The notes beneath the pieces are model-generated. The model was not told where the DNA came from. It did no database searches and was given only the letters and a program-made list of their open reading frames with translations. Positions 24,170 through 36,790 of a stretch of 64,000 nucleotides of DNA are shown here, one piece after another. Position 1 is the stretch's first letter, and each line of letters starts with the position of its first letter. The DNA is from Archegozetes longisetosus (lineage: Eukaryota > Arthropoda > Arachnida > Sarcoptiformes > Trhypochthoniidae), in the NCBI GenBank assembly GCA_018873245.2, contig JAEMBT020000005.1, positions 11,482,001 to 11,546,000 of the forward strand, read 5' to 3'. Both the position numbers and the translations under genes were made by a program.

Positions 24170-27100
24170 TTGTCGAAATCTATTTTTAAAAATGATAACA
24201 ATAACAGCTTTTCAAATTACGCAAAATTTTTCAATGATAAAACTTGAACTTGTAATTTACGTAAACAGCTCTGTAAAGAGTATGCAAAATAAGCTTCAAT
24301 ACTTAAGCTTTTATGTTGAATTCAATAACGTGTCTAATCTGATTTAGTTATTAATTAAATAAATAAATGTGTACAATTGTAATTTCTCTAAAAATAGAAG
24401 ATTTGTTTAAAATGATCTTAGGGTTAATTTCATCATTGTTATAGGATAAAAATAATGATTTAATTTTATTCGAAATGTTATTAAATGTATAATTTTTTAT
24501 GAATAAATACTAGGTAATTTCAGGCGTAACTAATGTTATATCTCATCTTGGATCCAACATGTGCAATGATTGTATTTAGAATAGATTTAGAATAAAACTT
24601 TAATCCAATAAATTGTTGAGCGATAGTATAATTAAACAATAAATTTATTCCGAAACAAGTAATTTTTATATACCAAGCCATTTAAAATTCTCATTAGTTT
24701 TTATTTTAATTTAAAGGAAAATTTAAGATGCTACTTTGCACGAATACTTAATGCAAATATGCAGTACATTGGGAATACTTTTTTAAGAAGCAAAACTAAA
24801 GAGAATTATTTAACACTTTGAGAAATAAAAAAAAGTTGTTTTAAAATGATTATTTTGTTGTTTCATTATATTGCAGTGTCCACAATGCATTTGTACCAGG
24901 AATTGCAGCAAAAATAGAACCTTATAAATTTTTAAATAGTCTTTTCAAATTTTTACCTAATTTTGTATTTAAAATGTTGAAATCTTTGTAAGTGGTTTAA
25001 TTTTAGTATTACTTAGAATCAGTTTCTCAAGGGTGTGATTATGTTTTTTAATATTTCAAAATCCATTAAAGCTATTATGACTAAACCATTCGCTTTTAGA
25101 TGAAATGATATGCTCGTGTGTGATAAATCAAAGATAATGTAGTAAAATATATTAATAACTTTGACATTGACTCTATTAAGTATAAGAAAAATAAAGCAGT
25201 CAAAGAAAAAATTTGTCTTATAACTTTTGTTTAATGTCTTAATTCAAGGTTTTTATGGTGTAATTTTATGACCAATGTCAAACTATATTACTATTACTTA
25301 AAGTAACGTTTTTTCAGAAGTAACGAAATTCCTAACAAACTACAGTATGTTTCACAAATTTTCATAAAGATTTAAGGTGTCATAACTCTAGAAATAAATT
25401 GCAAAATTTGATAAAATGTGTCTCATTTTAAAAATAAATATTCAAAATTACTTGCCTTAAGTTTTCATCAATTTACTTCAAATATTCCCTAAGTTATTGC
25501 AGTACAAAATTAAATGTTTAAGTTTTCCTATGGGATTCCCGTTATGACAACTTTTGACGTTATGTCAACGTTATGTCTTAATTTAGTAAACAAATTCCAA
25601 GTAAAGAATATAACTGCGTAATAATCATTAAAATCGAACGTTTATTAATTAAAATATATATGATCATTAATGGAGTTGATGTCGAAATCTAATTCATTGT
25701 AAAATATGGTACTTTATATACTTATAAATTATAACCTCTAATTCATGTTCTCTGCTTAAGTAATATGTATTCAGTCTTAATAAAAATTAAGTTAAAACAT
25801 AAGTAAGAATCTCAAAGAAAAGTTTAGAAAATGTTGATGCCATTTTAGAATAAAACTTAAATCTAGTTTCTTATATATAATGCAATAAATAGATGTTTCA
25901 GTGTTCTTATATCATTTTTAAGTTTGTGAAAATTTTTATTTCGCATATTTTTATTCACTTAGAAAAGCAGAATTTTTCATCGCTCTTAAGATTTTGGCTC
26001 AGACTTTTTGTTAAGAATATGATCTCTCTACTAGCCTTCGTGTAAAATAATATAGTTTCATGTCAAGAGAAAAATCTACAATTTATAAGTTTATTACGCA
26101 CTCTCAAGAATGTAAAATATAGTCCGAATCAAAATCACAAATGAAAATAGATGAAAATTGAGTCAGCAAAAATAAATCTTATGAAGATTTTTGCCGGAGA
26201 GCTGCTCATCCATTCTACTGTATGCAAAATTGTATTATTAGTTGCCTAATATTTAATGTAAACTTTCTCTTAAATAAATGAGGATGGATGTATAGAATAA
26301 GTTTAATTTTCCTTATCCGAATAATAATATTGTGCTAGATATCTGGAGTTTCATTTTTACCTTCATTGATAAATATTTAGATATCAGTTTTAAAACATTG
26401 TTCGGTAGCTCTGTATGAAGATTGAATTAATTATAGTGTCTGTAGAATTTACCTCAATGTTACCTCAATAATCAAATAGGAATGATTCGAATCTTTAACA
26501 CATGGATATGAGACAATTATTACTTTTTTAATCTTAGTCTGATTTTCTTTAATAAGAAATGGTATAGTGTAATTGAGCAAACTTTCGTTCATTAAACATT
26601 TTCTCTATAATAAGAAGTTAATTCTTTTAGTGGTCATATAATAATTTAAATAAGAATTTATAATAGATGTGTATTTGAAAATTTGAGCCAATCACAATAT
26701 TTCGCATTTAACAACGACTTGACACAAAAGTACAGTTAAGGACTTTGAAATTTGCTAGGGGATAAAAAGCTAATTTTTAGGGCTAAACTTTTCAAGTAAA
26801 ACACTTATAAATTTGGAACTTCATAAATGGTAGAAAAAATTCAGTTTGAATAAAGATTTATTTCTATAAAATTTTTAATTCTCATGAGTTCAGTATTTAA
26901 GAAGTCAACTCTAAAAATATTTATTAAATCATAATTTCCATAAAATCTGATATTGAAATGATCGCAGTATGACTAAAATTATGTTAATTAATGTGATGTT
27001 TACTAATAAGCATAGATTATACTTAAAGTTATCTTAGATTTTCATTTTCAAATATTACTAGTCAGGTAATAAATTTTTATTTCTCTGAATTAAGGCATAA

Positions 27101-27969
27101 AGTGAATTTTTACTAATGATCTGCAAAACTCTTAGGAAATTTCAAAGATCTTAACTGTACTAAATAAAGTTATAGAGATCCATTGATACTACTCAGGACC
27201 AATTTAGCAAACTAAGCAAATAATCTCTAAATTACATCGAATCTATTTCCAAATTAAACTGTCATTGGATGAAAGCTGATTTCAAGATTTTAATTTTATG
27301 GTTATCAAAGATCTATTACAAAGCTACTTATAACTTTTAATTAATTTGGAAAAAAGATCATATTAAATTAAACTGTTTTGAAGTTTAGAAAAAAAGATTG
27401 ACTGCAAAATAGAAAGGTGCAAAAATTCTCTCTCAGTCATAAATTGAACTTTAGAGAGGAGTAATAGAGATCTCGATGATGATTAATAAAATTTGATCAA
27501 TAAGTTGATTACAAGACATGAATATTAAGTAAAGAATGTGTTTCATTAAATATACATAAAAGTATTGTCATAACTTATATAGTTATAATACTGAATATTA
27601 TAGTTTGATCTATGAAACAGAATTTGATTTCAAGGAAATATACTGCCAACAGTAAAAATATAGTAAACTAATTTTAGATGTTATTTGCAGTATAACTGAT
27701 TATAAATATTTACAATACTTGCTATAATTCAGCAAATTTTACAAAATAATACCAAATATTTTTTATTGATCAACTAAAAATATTGAATAATACTCGAGAT
27801 CTCATTTGAAATGTTGAAATTTTGTATCGAGAACGATGTATTTACAAATGTTTAACAAAAAAATGAATCGATTAAGTTTTTGACTTGTATAGCAGTTTGA
27901 TTTTATAAAACGAAGAAAATTGCGATTTTTACTTGGCTTCATGCAAATTTCAAGTAGATCACTCAAAGA
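24170..27969. other. Intergenic AT-rich DNA
   Basis: Nearly 4 kb without a supported gene, RNA gene or clear transposon. Composition is uniformly AT-rich. Confidence 0.45.
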
Positions 27970-28265
27970 TTATTCAAGAGTTTTACAGATCATCTCCCTT
28001 AATTTTTTCAAGTTTTGTTGTGGACCACCTGGACCTATACCGCAGATCATCAATGATTCACCAAATTGAGTTTGAGAAGCGCTGATGTAAAGAATATAAT
28101 AGCTTCGGTTGGATGGAATAAAATTTAATATTTCATTTACTTTTCGTGTCGACTAAATATAACTATCTAAATTTACTTTGAAAGAACTACATTCTCACGT
28201 AAAAGAAGATCTGATTCATTTTGAAAAACTCTCAAATAATCGATACAACATTCAATAATACATAT
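27970..28265 (-). CDS. Unrecognised protein, two 3' exons
   Basis: The minus strand from 28152 to 27970 is a 60-codon terminal exon after a good acceptor (TATTTAG). It contains RSYYILYISASQTQFGESL and GIGPGGPQQNLKKLREMICK, then a stop. The amino acid usage is that of a real soluble protein, quite unlike neighbouring noncoding DNA. A second possible exon, 28265-28191, would join in frame through a 38-nt intron and contributes CCIDYLRVFQNESDLLLREN. I found no 5' end: stops block the frame beyond about 28290. I do not recognise the family. It may be the 3' end of a gene whose 5' part is degraded or overlaps the head of the receptor gene at 28555, which points the other way. Confidence 0.45.
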
Positions 28266-28554
28266 CTTACCAAACAATTCAGTATTCAATCATTGCTATC
28301 AAATGAAAAGTATATCATTTATTTATTGAATGAAAGAATTCAAAGGATACTTTTCAATGCACGAAAAACAGCCTATTATAGCTTATTTTTCAATTAATAT
28401 TAAGAATATCTTTAGAACTATAGTTATAGCCCAATATTAAATGTTTTCTATTCGGTATATTACTAGAACATTATTGAAACGAAAACATATTAACTTAAGT
28501 TGAAAGTTAAATTGATATAAAACGATGATAAAATCACAACTATATTAATCCATA

Positions 28555-30440
28555 ATGGAAAAATTTTGTATCAATTATGAGCAAAGTTTGGAATCACTTT
28601 CTTCTAAGACAGATAATAAATTAGTTTTTGGGATATTTCCGAATGATGTGATATGACATATTTTAAAAAGAAACTAATTTTAAAAATTTCTATTTTTATT
28701 CTGTAACAGGTTTATAGGAAAGATTCAACCTCGTTTACTATTTGTCATGTTTCAACTTTTATATTTGAGATTTTAGGAAAGAAGTTAAACTTAAGGTAGA
28801 TTATTGCTACATCAATCTATACTCTGAAAAGGATTCTATATCTTTGCTTAGCTTGAGTTTCGAAGTTGCTCATCAGAATATTCCTGGATACCGTTTGAAA
28901 AATGGATCGTGGAATGGAGTTACTGGCCTTATAGCTAGAGAAGTAGGAAATTTTTCAAATTAATTTTTATCAACTTTTAAAGCTTAAAGTTTGATCCTTT
29001 TGAATCTTCAATTTACTATGGAAGCTTGTGGATATAATACCTGCGCCTTTCACGCACACTGAAGAAAGAGGAGAAGTCATAGATTTCACATATTTACTCC
29101 CTGGTGAAAAAGTGACGGCAATATTGAGTTCTCCTCATATCGTGCGAGATAATAATATTTTCGCTTTTATGAAAGGATTTTCAACTCAAGTTTGGATCTT
29201 ATTGATCATATCTTATTTTTTGATTTATGCACTAAATATTTTTGGAATAAATGAATGGAGGTTCAAAATATTTATCGCATTAGAATATTTAGCAATATTA
29301 CTAGGAAAAGGTCTGAGTAATATTCATTAAAAGTTCATTCAAAATGATGCCTAGTTATCTAATGTGATTAGGTTTGACATTAAGAAATTATCATTATCGT
29401 TATCTGATAATGATATGGATCTTCTCATCATTTATTTTACTGAACCATTTTGTAAGTAACATCTCTTCTGCACTCGTGACTGAAAAAGTGGAAACAATTA
29501 ATTCATTACAAGAACTTATAATGAGGACCGATATAACAATTATGGTGGCAGAAAATTCTAGTCCTCACAGACTTTTAAGAGAAGTAATTTATTTTATAAT
29601 GAAAAACAATTTCTTTCTATTTATTTTAAAGTAGGTGTTTTGAGAAACGAATTGATATATATATATATATAAAAGAGATTCCTTATCTCGTTTTACAGCA
29701 GACGACCTGATTGTATTTTATTCTAATCAATAGGAACTCAGAGTTGTTCCATCCAGGCTGAAGGCTATCAAAACTGAAGATTTTTACAGTGAAGAAACGA
29801 TAGCATTACTACTCGACAATAAGCACGTGTACTTTTCATCTGAATCTGTTCTCAGCAGATTACTGAACTATTATTTTCAATATAAACTAACAATAACTGG
29901 TCAAGAAGGCCATACTTTTGTGTATGGATTGCCAATTAGAAAATCACTGAATTCAACTATGAAAAGGAAGCTGACGAAAATGTGAGTTTAAGAGCGGACC
30001 TCATAATAAATAAATACCATGTACTATACTTATGTATACTAAATCGATACTTCTCTTATAGCTTGAAAAGTTTATATCAAACTGGGATTTTCGGATTTAA
30101 ATTTGATAGTCTAATTAATTTCTACAAATGTATTAATGGTTTGAAAATTCAAACTCGTATATCTCGAACTGAAATATCTTTCTCTAATAACAGTGAAAAT
30201 GCTGAACAAAGATTAATTTTGAACATTAATAGCTTACTCTTAGCATTTATTATTTTAATATTTGGATCAACTTTTTCCTCTATAATCTTATGCACAGAAA
30301 ATTTTATAAATTATTCAAAATCATCAAAAAGATTATCACAAGTTGAAAGGAGTTTCGAATTGAATAGGATAGTACTAGTATCTTCGATGTGTGCACCGAA
30401 CATGTCAGACCAGAACTCAAAGTGTCCGGGAAAAAGTTAG
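28555..30440 (+). CDS. Divergent ionotropic-receptor-like channel 1
   Basis: Seven exons: 28555-28647, 28710-28795, 28858-28942, 29025-29310, 29372-29583, 29734-29981, 30062-30440. All joins are GT..AG and in frame, giving 462 residues. The order is that of the iGluR/IR family. A ligand-binding S1 lobe (KNGSWNGVTGLI, then PAPFTHTEERGEVIDFTYL with the conserved Arg) is followed by M1 (QVWILLIISYFLIY). A pore segment (LEYLAILLGKG) precedes M3 (RYLIMIWIFSSFILLNHFVS), then the S2 lobe and M4 (LLLAFIILIFGSTFSSIILC). It lacks the amino-terminal domain and has no obvious signal peptide, unlike synaptic glutamate receptors, so a chemosensory IR is likeliest. A C-terminal tail of about 50 residues follows M4. 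The paralogue is at 38395. Confidence 0.85.
29655..29671. repeat. (TA)n microsatellite in receptor intron 5
   Basis: A short TA dinucleotide run inside the 150-nt intron between exons 5 and 6 explains why this intron is the longest of the gene. Confidence 0.8.
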
Positions 30441-32053
30441 ATAAAATTATAACCTTTAACTATTAAAACTGCTAACTTCTAATAAGAGGTTTAAAAGATA
30501 AGTTCTCTCTATGAAAATCAGATTAATTCTGTGTAATTATTCAACTTGAAAAACTTCAAAACCTATGAATAAAGTTGCAGTGCACTATAATCATTTGTTT
30601 TATGCATTTGTTAGTTTCTTTCCTTATATTTAAAACTCATTTGACAATTGCCTTTATTAAGAATACTTTAGCTTGAAATTTATATTTAATGATGAATTTA
30701 TTCACATTTTTAATGATACGTAGACAGATATTGGTTAGCATAACTATTGAAAAACCAAACTATAGGCTTATAATAATACATGTAATGAAACACAAGAGTT
30801 GCTTGAAATGAGCTTTAGGCAAGTGTTTTTTTGTCATATTAGACAATCAATGAAGACATACATTAACACGAAAGTACTCTTAAGATGCTCTTAACACCTC
30901 AATTTTAAAATATTCCTCATAAAAGTCTTCATTTTTTTCACAAAATTTATATTTTTACTAAATTAAATTCTAAACTACTATTAATTCTTCTATCCATAAC
31001 AAGATTACTGTTAGAACTGTAATTTAAAAAATTTCTAGGACGCTTTTTACATTGGCTTTTATTAATATAATTATTTAGTTTACACAGAGAAATACCATCA
31101 TATATTGATCATGATTATAATCACGACATGATAACTTTTACTGTTACTCGCTTTAAATTAGAAAATATCCCTAAATCTAAAATTTATAGAGAATTTATAA
31201 ATTTTAGATTTTGGAATATTTACTAACTTAAAATGATTAACAGTAAAAGTTTTCCCTAAACGTTTATTTCTCGATAAAAATTGTCAAAACGTTACGGAGA
31301 GTGGTTGGTTTATCACTCAAAACTTTTAAATTTATGATTGATTAATAGAAGGTGATAATCAGATAAATAAGCTTTTAAGTGATATATTACAGGTCAGGAT
31401 TAGTCAACTTTATCAAATGTTTAAAAGTTCTTGAAACTTTTCCCATGTTTGAACCGCATAGCTTACAGGATTCCTCTTCGTTAGGGATAACTTTAACCAT
31501 TTTCTTAAGAATTTTTGTGACTTTTCTACAATTAACAAATACTTTATAAAGAGTAATATTGTTCGAATATAATATTTATGCTTTATTTTGGAAATTTGTT
31601 TATTAATCACCAAATGAGTATTGACACTTATTTATGTGCTAAACTATTCAAACAAAAGTATTTCTCATAAAGATTATCATATCAAAAGTACAATAATAAG
31701 ATGTTCTACAACTCAAACTGCAATTAATTCTCTTCAAACTACGAATAAATATTAAATAAATAATTTGAAATAAGTATAAATAAAAGAAATATAAAATAAA
31801 TAAACTCTCCATAAGTAAATATTAAAACACATAATCTGATAATTGTTCTGAAAGTTTATTCCTATAGAAGCAAAAATCCTATTCTGAAAATTTAGTTCAT
31901 TTTAAAATTAACATTTGATTAAAAGTGTTTCAGATAAAAATATTGCACGAATCAATTATTTATTAAGCCTTTAATAGCTGCAGGTCTCTTGTTATTAATC
32001 AAATTTATCAGAATTGCATGATTTAACAGTATTAAAATGTGAAACACTTCAGT
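30441..32053. other. Intergenic between receptor 1 and the transporter
   Basis: AT-rich, tail-to-tail spacer between converging genes. A frame at 31413-31613 (-) has no supporting features. Nothing else is recognised. Confidence 0.5.
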
Positions 32054-33503
32054 CTATAAACTTTGATGTTGTGTCTCAATATCATTATTGTTATTAATAT
32101 ATATCGAGTTATATTTTTCTGTCTTTCTTATAGAATATAAAATAAAAATAAATAACAAAATACTTATTGAAAGACTTGCAGCTATTGAATAAATGAATAT
32201 TTGGGGATATTTTTCTATAAAAGTACCCAAAATATATGGTGAGAACAGAGTTAGAATAGATGAAGAAAATGTTAATATTGTCCCAATTCTATTAGTCATT
32301 TGTATGTGTTGGCTAATGAATGACAATATTGAGGGAAATATTGATGAAAAACCAAAACCTAAGCTCAAACTTCCGGCCCACAGAACATATATAGAGTTTT
32401 GGCCGAAAAATAGAACAATAAGTGCTATGACAACAATAAACAAATGGTAAGTAATCATATGTTCAGATCTTATCTTAAATGATACGAAAACACTGATTCC
32501 TCGACCAACAGTATAGCACAACGCTATCATTGAAACGACTTCAGCCGACTTACTGGCAGTCAGTCTGAGTGGGATGTATTGATAATAAGTTGCATTAAAC
32601 CGTAAAAATGTGGCCTCTGACAAACAATAAAATGCCACGAAAGTTGACAATAAAATGATCATAAACATTCGTCGACTGGATTTGTGATGAAACAGCTTTT
32701 GTTTAGAGCTTTCGTCATTTTCTTCTGTGCTTTTAGGACAATATCGATATCTTTTAATTACAAACATAATCGCCATTAATATCGGTCCTAAGAAGAGTAA
32801 AATTGTCAATATGTTTATTATCTCAACTGAATTATGAATAAAATTTAGCTTTACAAATACCCATCAATTGAATGCTTCCATTCATAAGGAATGGTGTCTT
32901 AAGTTTAGATCGTCTATCAATATCTTCAGTCATGAGTGGAGTCTGATTTGCTGAAATCGCTGATAAATTGAAACTATAAGTATGATTATGATCGATGAAA
33001 TGTTCACCAGTTAAATAAGGTTTTTCTAGTAGTGGCCCAAAAATAGATCCTAAACCAAACATGAATTGTGATAGTAGTAGAACAGGTGCATTATTTTTTT
33101 GCCACATTTCTATGAGCCAAACATTTGTTGCATTGTTGGATGCGCCACAACCAAAACCATATATCCAGAAATATAGGTATAAAGTCCACAAGTTCTTAGA
33201 ATAAGGCACTAAAATAGTGATCACACCCAGCAATACTATTTGAACTATTGTTGCTATTTGTCGATTCACATATTTGTATAGAAAGCCACCTAAATTATCA
33301 TTTATTTTTTAGATTTAATATAAGTTTTAAACTTCATAAAAAATTCACAGATTAATAAAAAAACTTAGTCTTATCTTACAAAGTGTGCCAATCAGATAAC
33401 CAAAAACTTGAAAAGCTTTAATCAATGAAATCCAGCTCATAGAAGTATTCAGTATATATTTCAAATCAACTAATGCGGGACCAAACAAAGAACCCGTTAA
33501 ACC
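32054..33503 (-). CDS. NaGLT1/MFSD4-like MFS transporter, 5' exon not found
   Basis: Minus-strand exons 33503-33380, 33289-32855 and 32826-32054 join in frame. The first visible exon starts within TM1 (GLTGSLFGPALVDLKYILNT) and ends FGYLIGTL. The second holds GFLYKYVNRQIA, then NNATNVWLIEMW and FMFGLGSIFGPLL, closely following the sodium-dependent glucose transporter 1 pattern. A large extracellular loop with two N-glycosylation motifs precedes TM6. The third exon supplies the second six-helix bundle and an Asn-rich cytoplasmic tail. Family members move hexoses or related solutes across the plasma membrane. The start codon and first half of TM1 must lie upstream of 33503, where a piggyBac-like element begins at 33679; I could not place that exon. 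The join between exons 2 and 3 needs a 28-nt intron. Confidence 0.8.
32827..32854 (-). other. Putative 28-nt ultrashort intron
   Basis: On the minus strand the segment starts GTAAAG and ends TTCAG. It contains an in-frame stop and has a length not divisible by three. Removing it fuses MGI to a continuous hydrophobic helix (NILTILLFLGPILMAIMFVI), exactly where TM6 of the family should be. All other introns confidently placed in the window are at least 50 nt. The alternative is a frameshift lesion or a sequence error. Confidence 0.5.
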
Positions 33504-33678
33504 CTATATAAGTATAAATATATAATTAATCGTCAATTGAATCATTTCTAGAAGCAAATTGCAAATCAAATTTCATTTGATTGTGTTAATCACAAATAAC
33601 AACAATACTAATTCAGATTAGTTAAAACAACTTTTTTAATTAATTAAAAATATTTAACTAGATAATTACTGATTTTAA

Positions 33679-34178
33679 CCCTTCACCACAACTGTAGGGT
33701 AAAATGTTTCCAAATTTTGCTTTAAAAACCTCGATAAAGTCGACCAAATGTTGTAATTTATTGGGATCATAGGTATTCCTCAGTCATTTATCTGACTTTT
33801 AATGATAAAAAACTCGAAAAATTTAGATTTATAGCTTTTTTCAAACATTTTTTCTAGCAAATCTTTTTGAGATTTCACCCGTAACTACTAAGGACAGGAA
33901 TTTTCCCTGACATCACGGTGTTTCGTGTTTCCTACTCTCGTCGCTTTACTGTGATTGCACCATCAGCAATACGAGAAGTAGTAAACCACGGATGACGCTG
34001 TGATGGATAATTACTGGAAACTAATTGATGTAATAATTAAAAATTGTAAAATATTGGGTAACTTTGATCCCAAAAGTATCAGTGCTCACTTAACACTGAA
34101 ATAAAGTAAGAAAAATATGGGGTAACATTTTACCCCAAAATTAATTCTTCGTTTTCAGAAGTTAAGTTGTGATGAAGA
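33679..34178. mobile_element. piggyBac-like MITE, copy 1
   Basis: Starts CCCTTCACCACAACT directly after TTAA (33675-33678). The right end has the family signature AGAAGTTAAGTTGTGATGAAG, although the outer TTAA is mutated. Subterminal GGGGTAAAATG/CATTTTACCCC motifs lie near both ends. CCC-starting repeats at TTAA sites define piggyBac-type elements. No transposase inside. It lies upstream of the visible part of the NaGLT1-like gene. Confidence 0.75.
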
Positions 34179-34904
34179 AATAAGAATTTTTCTGATTCTA
34201 CAACCAATCACCGACACGACAAAGCAATTAACAGACAATTAGCCACACAAACAATTTGATAAATTTTTAGTTACAATTGTCATTAGGTTTAAGCTTATGA
34301 TAGTTGTATAAATCACTTTATCCCAGACGGGAAACTTTTTAGAATCAATTCTTTTCTCAATTTTTTGAACTGTCATATTATTAAATTCTTATATATTTAT
34401 ATCTCAACAATTTTTTACAAAATAAAACTTATTTTTTTCACTAATCGGCACAATTTATGTAAATTTTACAAAAGTATTAATGAATCAGACTTTCATACTT
34501 TCAGGCATTGACGCAACACATCTACTGATGATTATTCTGAGCTTCTCATGACGTGTTAGATAGCGCAAGCTGTCGTTTATGGTAAAAATAATTTATTATC
34601 CTTAAATAGTCACTTGCTTTTAAAAGTTAAAAAACATTGGATTATTTATACTTTAGATAACTTTTTTTCTATAGCAGAGATTGATGTGGATGATTGCACA
34701 TTGATTCGACACTAACACATTCGTTTGCTGATCAAAATTCGAACTTTAAATTAAACATGAGTGAATAAAAAGTCTTTATGTAATAAAACAAAATTTATTG
34801 CTTTAACACAACTATGGTCATAATCTGAGTTAAGAAATCAAGGACTTTGACTTTCAGCATAAAATTTGTTGAACGAAATTTTGCAAATTTTTCCTGAAAC
34901 TTAT

Positions 34905-35104
34905 AGATACCTTACTGTATAACATAATAAAAGACGATGTATATCTTTTTCTGAATACTATTGAGCTGCTGTCGCCCAAAAAGTATTAGGGTCATGGTAA
35001 AGGACCAGTATATCGCAGGACAAAATTTGAGTTGAGTCTCGATCCGGGATCGGACCCGGATCACTGAGCTAAATGTGCGATACACTACTGGCATCACGTC
35101 GTCT
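34905..35104 (-). repeat. tRNA-derived SINE-like repeat
   Basis: On the minus strand the head contains TAGCTCAGTGA and, just after, GGGTCCGATCCCGG, which matches a polymerase III B box embedded in a T-arm-like hairpin. A diverged A-box-like stretch (CCAGTAGTGTATCGCAC) lies about 30 nt upstream. The body continues with TTTTTGGGCGACAGCAGCTC and ends in an A/T-rich tail. The geometry is too irregular for a functional tRNA, so a SINE is the best reading. The minus-strand frame through it is a by-product. Confidence 0.5.
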
Positions 35105-36328
35105 CTGCTTAATCTTTATCTAAAGAGATAAGAGAGGTTAGTGATCAAGTGACTGAGTATTAGAATGAGAAAACTTTCCTTATTTGATTAGACATACTAG
35201 AAAAATAATATGAAATCATAATTCTTAGGATTTGGCTTAGGGATTATTAATTTTTGTCCTTTGGGGCTATTTGCTAAAATATTTCTAGGAAAGAAGTAAA
35301 GATTCTGTGTTCCCTTTCACCCCAAAGATAAGATATGATTATAATAAGAATTTTAAGTGACTTTTAATATAAAAGAAGTACTTTATAAAACACTGAATAT
35401 TTAAATGTTTGAATAACATAATATCCATTTAGAGTTATTAGAATATTTTCAAAATATTAGAAGGAAGAAAGTTTCGACAAATAGTAGGTAACTTATAATT
35501 GATGGTTCCTAAGACAAATAGATTTTGCGAAGCTATTTTTCATAAACAGGTAGAAATATGGGATAAAACTCTTGTTAATAACTATTTATCTCCTTGTTAT
35601 TAAAAATTTTTTAATCTTATTTCTTATTATAATTTTACTGAGTAATTCAAATTAAATTTTTATATAGTTTATCTAAATTTAACTTTTCTATGTTTCAGAG
35701 AAATTTCAAGAAATATAACTGTATTTACTTTATTATATAACATTTATTTTATGAACTTACAGTCATGGGAAAATCCAAAGTACCAACTAAATTTGATCTA
35801 GTTCCTTATTAGTTCGATTTTGATTTCAGAAGTATTGTTTGTGAGTAATCACGGAAGGAATAATTTTAGCCCTTCGTCACAACTTAACTTCCGAAAACCT
35901 CAAATTAACTGTGGGGTAAAATGTTACCCCACGTTTTCCACCCTTTATATCTGTTCTACGTTAGTCTGAATGCTTTGAGAATCAAGGTTAGCCCCTATTT
36001 TAGAAGTTTAAATTTACTAATTAGTTAATTTTTAGTTATTATCTGCTACAGCGTCATCAGTGGTTCAAATTGCTAGTAGCAACATTACAGCACTGCGACA
36101 CATATAGTAAACACAAAGCACTATAGGGGGAATTTCGGTTATCATATATGAAGCGGGGACTCTCATTGACTCATTATGAACTATTGACTCCTTATGGAGT
36201 CATTTGTTTATTAATGCCCCCTTATTGTATCAATATTAAAATATAGGTGTTATCAATTATTTAAAAATATTTATATTTTAAAATTTTAAAAATGAAGACT
36301 AGATCCATGGCTAGAAATAGGCAAAGTA

Positions 36329-36455
36329 ATAATAATAATATTATTATTATTTTATTTATTGTTCATTTAATATTAATATTATTAATTATAATAATTAACA
36401 ATTAATAATATTCATATTAAATAAATAAAAAATATTATTATTATTGTTATTGTTA
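36329..36455. repeat. AAT/ATT simple sequence
   Basis: Alternating (AAT)n and (ATT)n tracts that can fold on themselves, inside the nested MITE. Confidence 0.8.
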
Positions 36456-36706
36456 TAAAGTTGAAGAGAATGACAATGTCGTGATACTAGTGATGATAAT
36501 AATAGTGCTGGTGGTGCTGATGGTTCTGGTGCTAATGGTACTACTGGTGGTGAAATCTAAAGAAGTAGACTACAGGTGTTACAGGTGTCGTAGGTGTTAA
36601 AGGTTCAATGAATTATATAAAAGAAATTAGTAAGCAGAGGTAGTATGTTTCTTAATTTTAGATACAAAACTCTAAGTTAGCGGAAGTTTTTAGAGATCAA
36701 TGGTGA

Positions 36707-36790
36707 TCAATGGGAGTCAGTAGGAGTCAATAGGAGTCAATAGGAGTCAATAGGAGTCAATGGGAGTCAATGGGAGTCAATAAGGGTCAA
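36707..36790. repeat. Minisatellite of about 10-bp units
   Basis: Seven or eight successive copies of (A/G)GGAGTCAAT with small variations, inside the nested MITE next to its right end. Confidence 0.85.

Noticed and set aside
35020..35100. Functional tRNA gene
   Set aside because: The B-box-like motif is present, but the A box is diverged and no cloverleaf with proper arm spacing can be drawn.
36707..36790. CRISPR-like array
   Set aside because: The units are about 10 bp with no spacers: an ordinary minisatellite inside a MITE in a eukaryotic genome.
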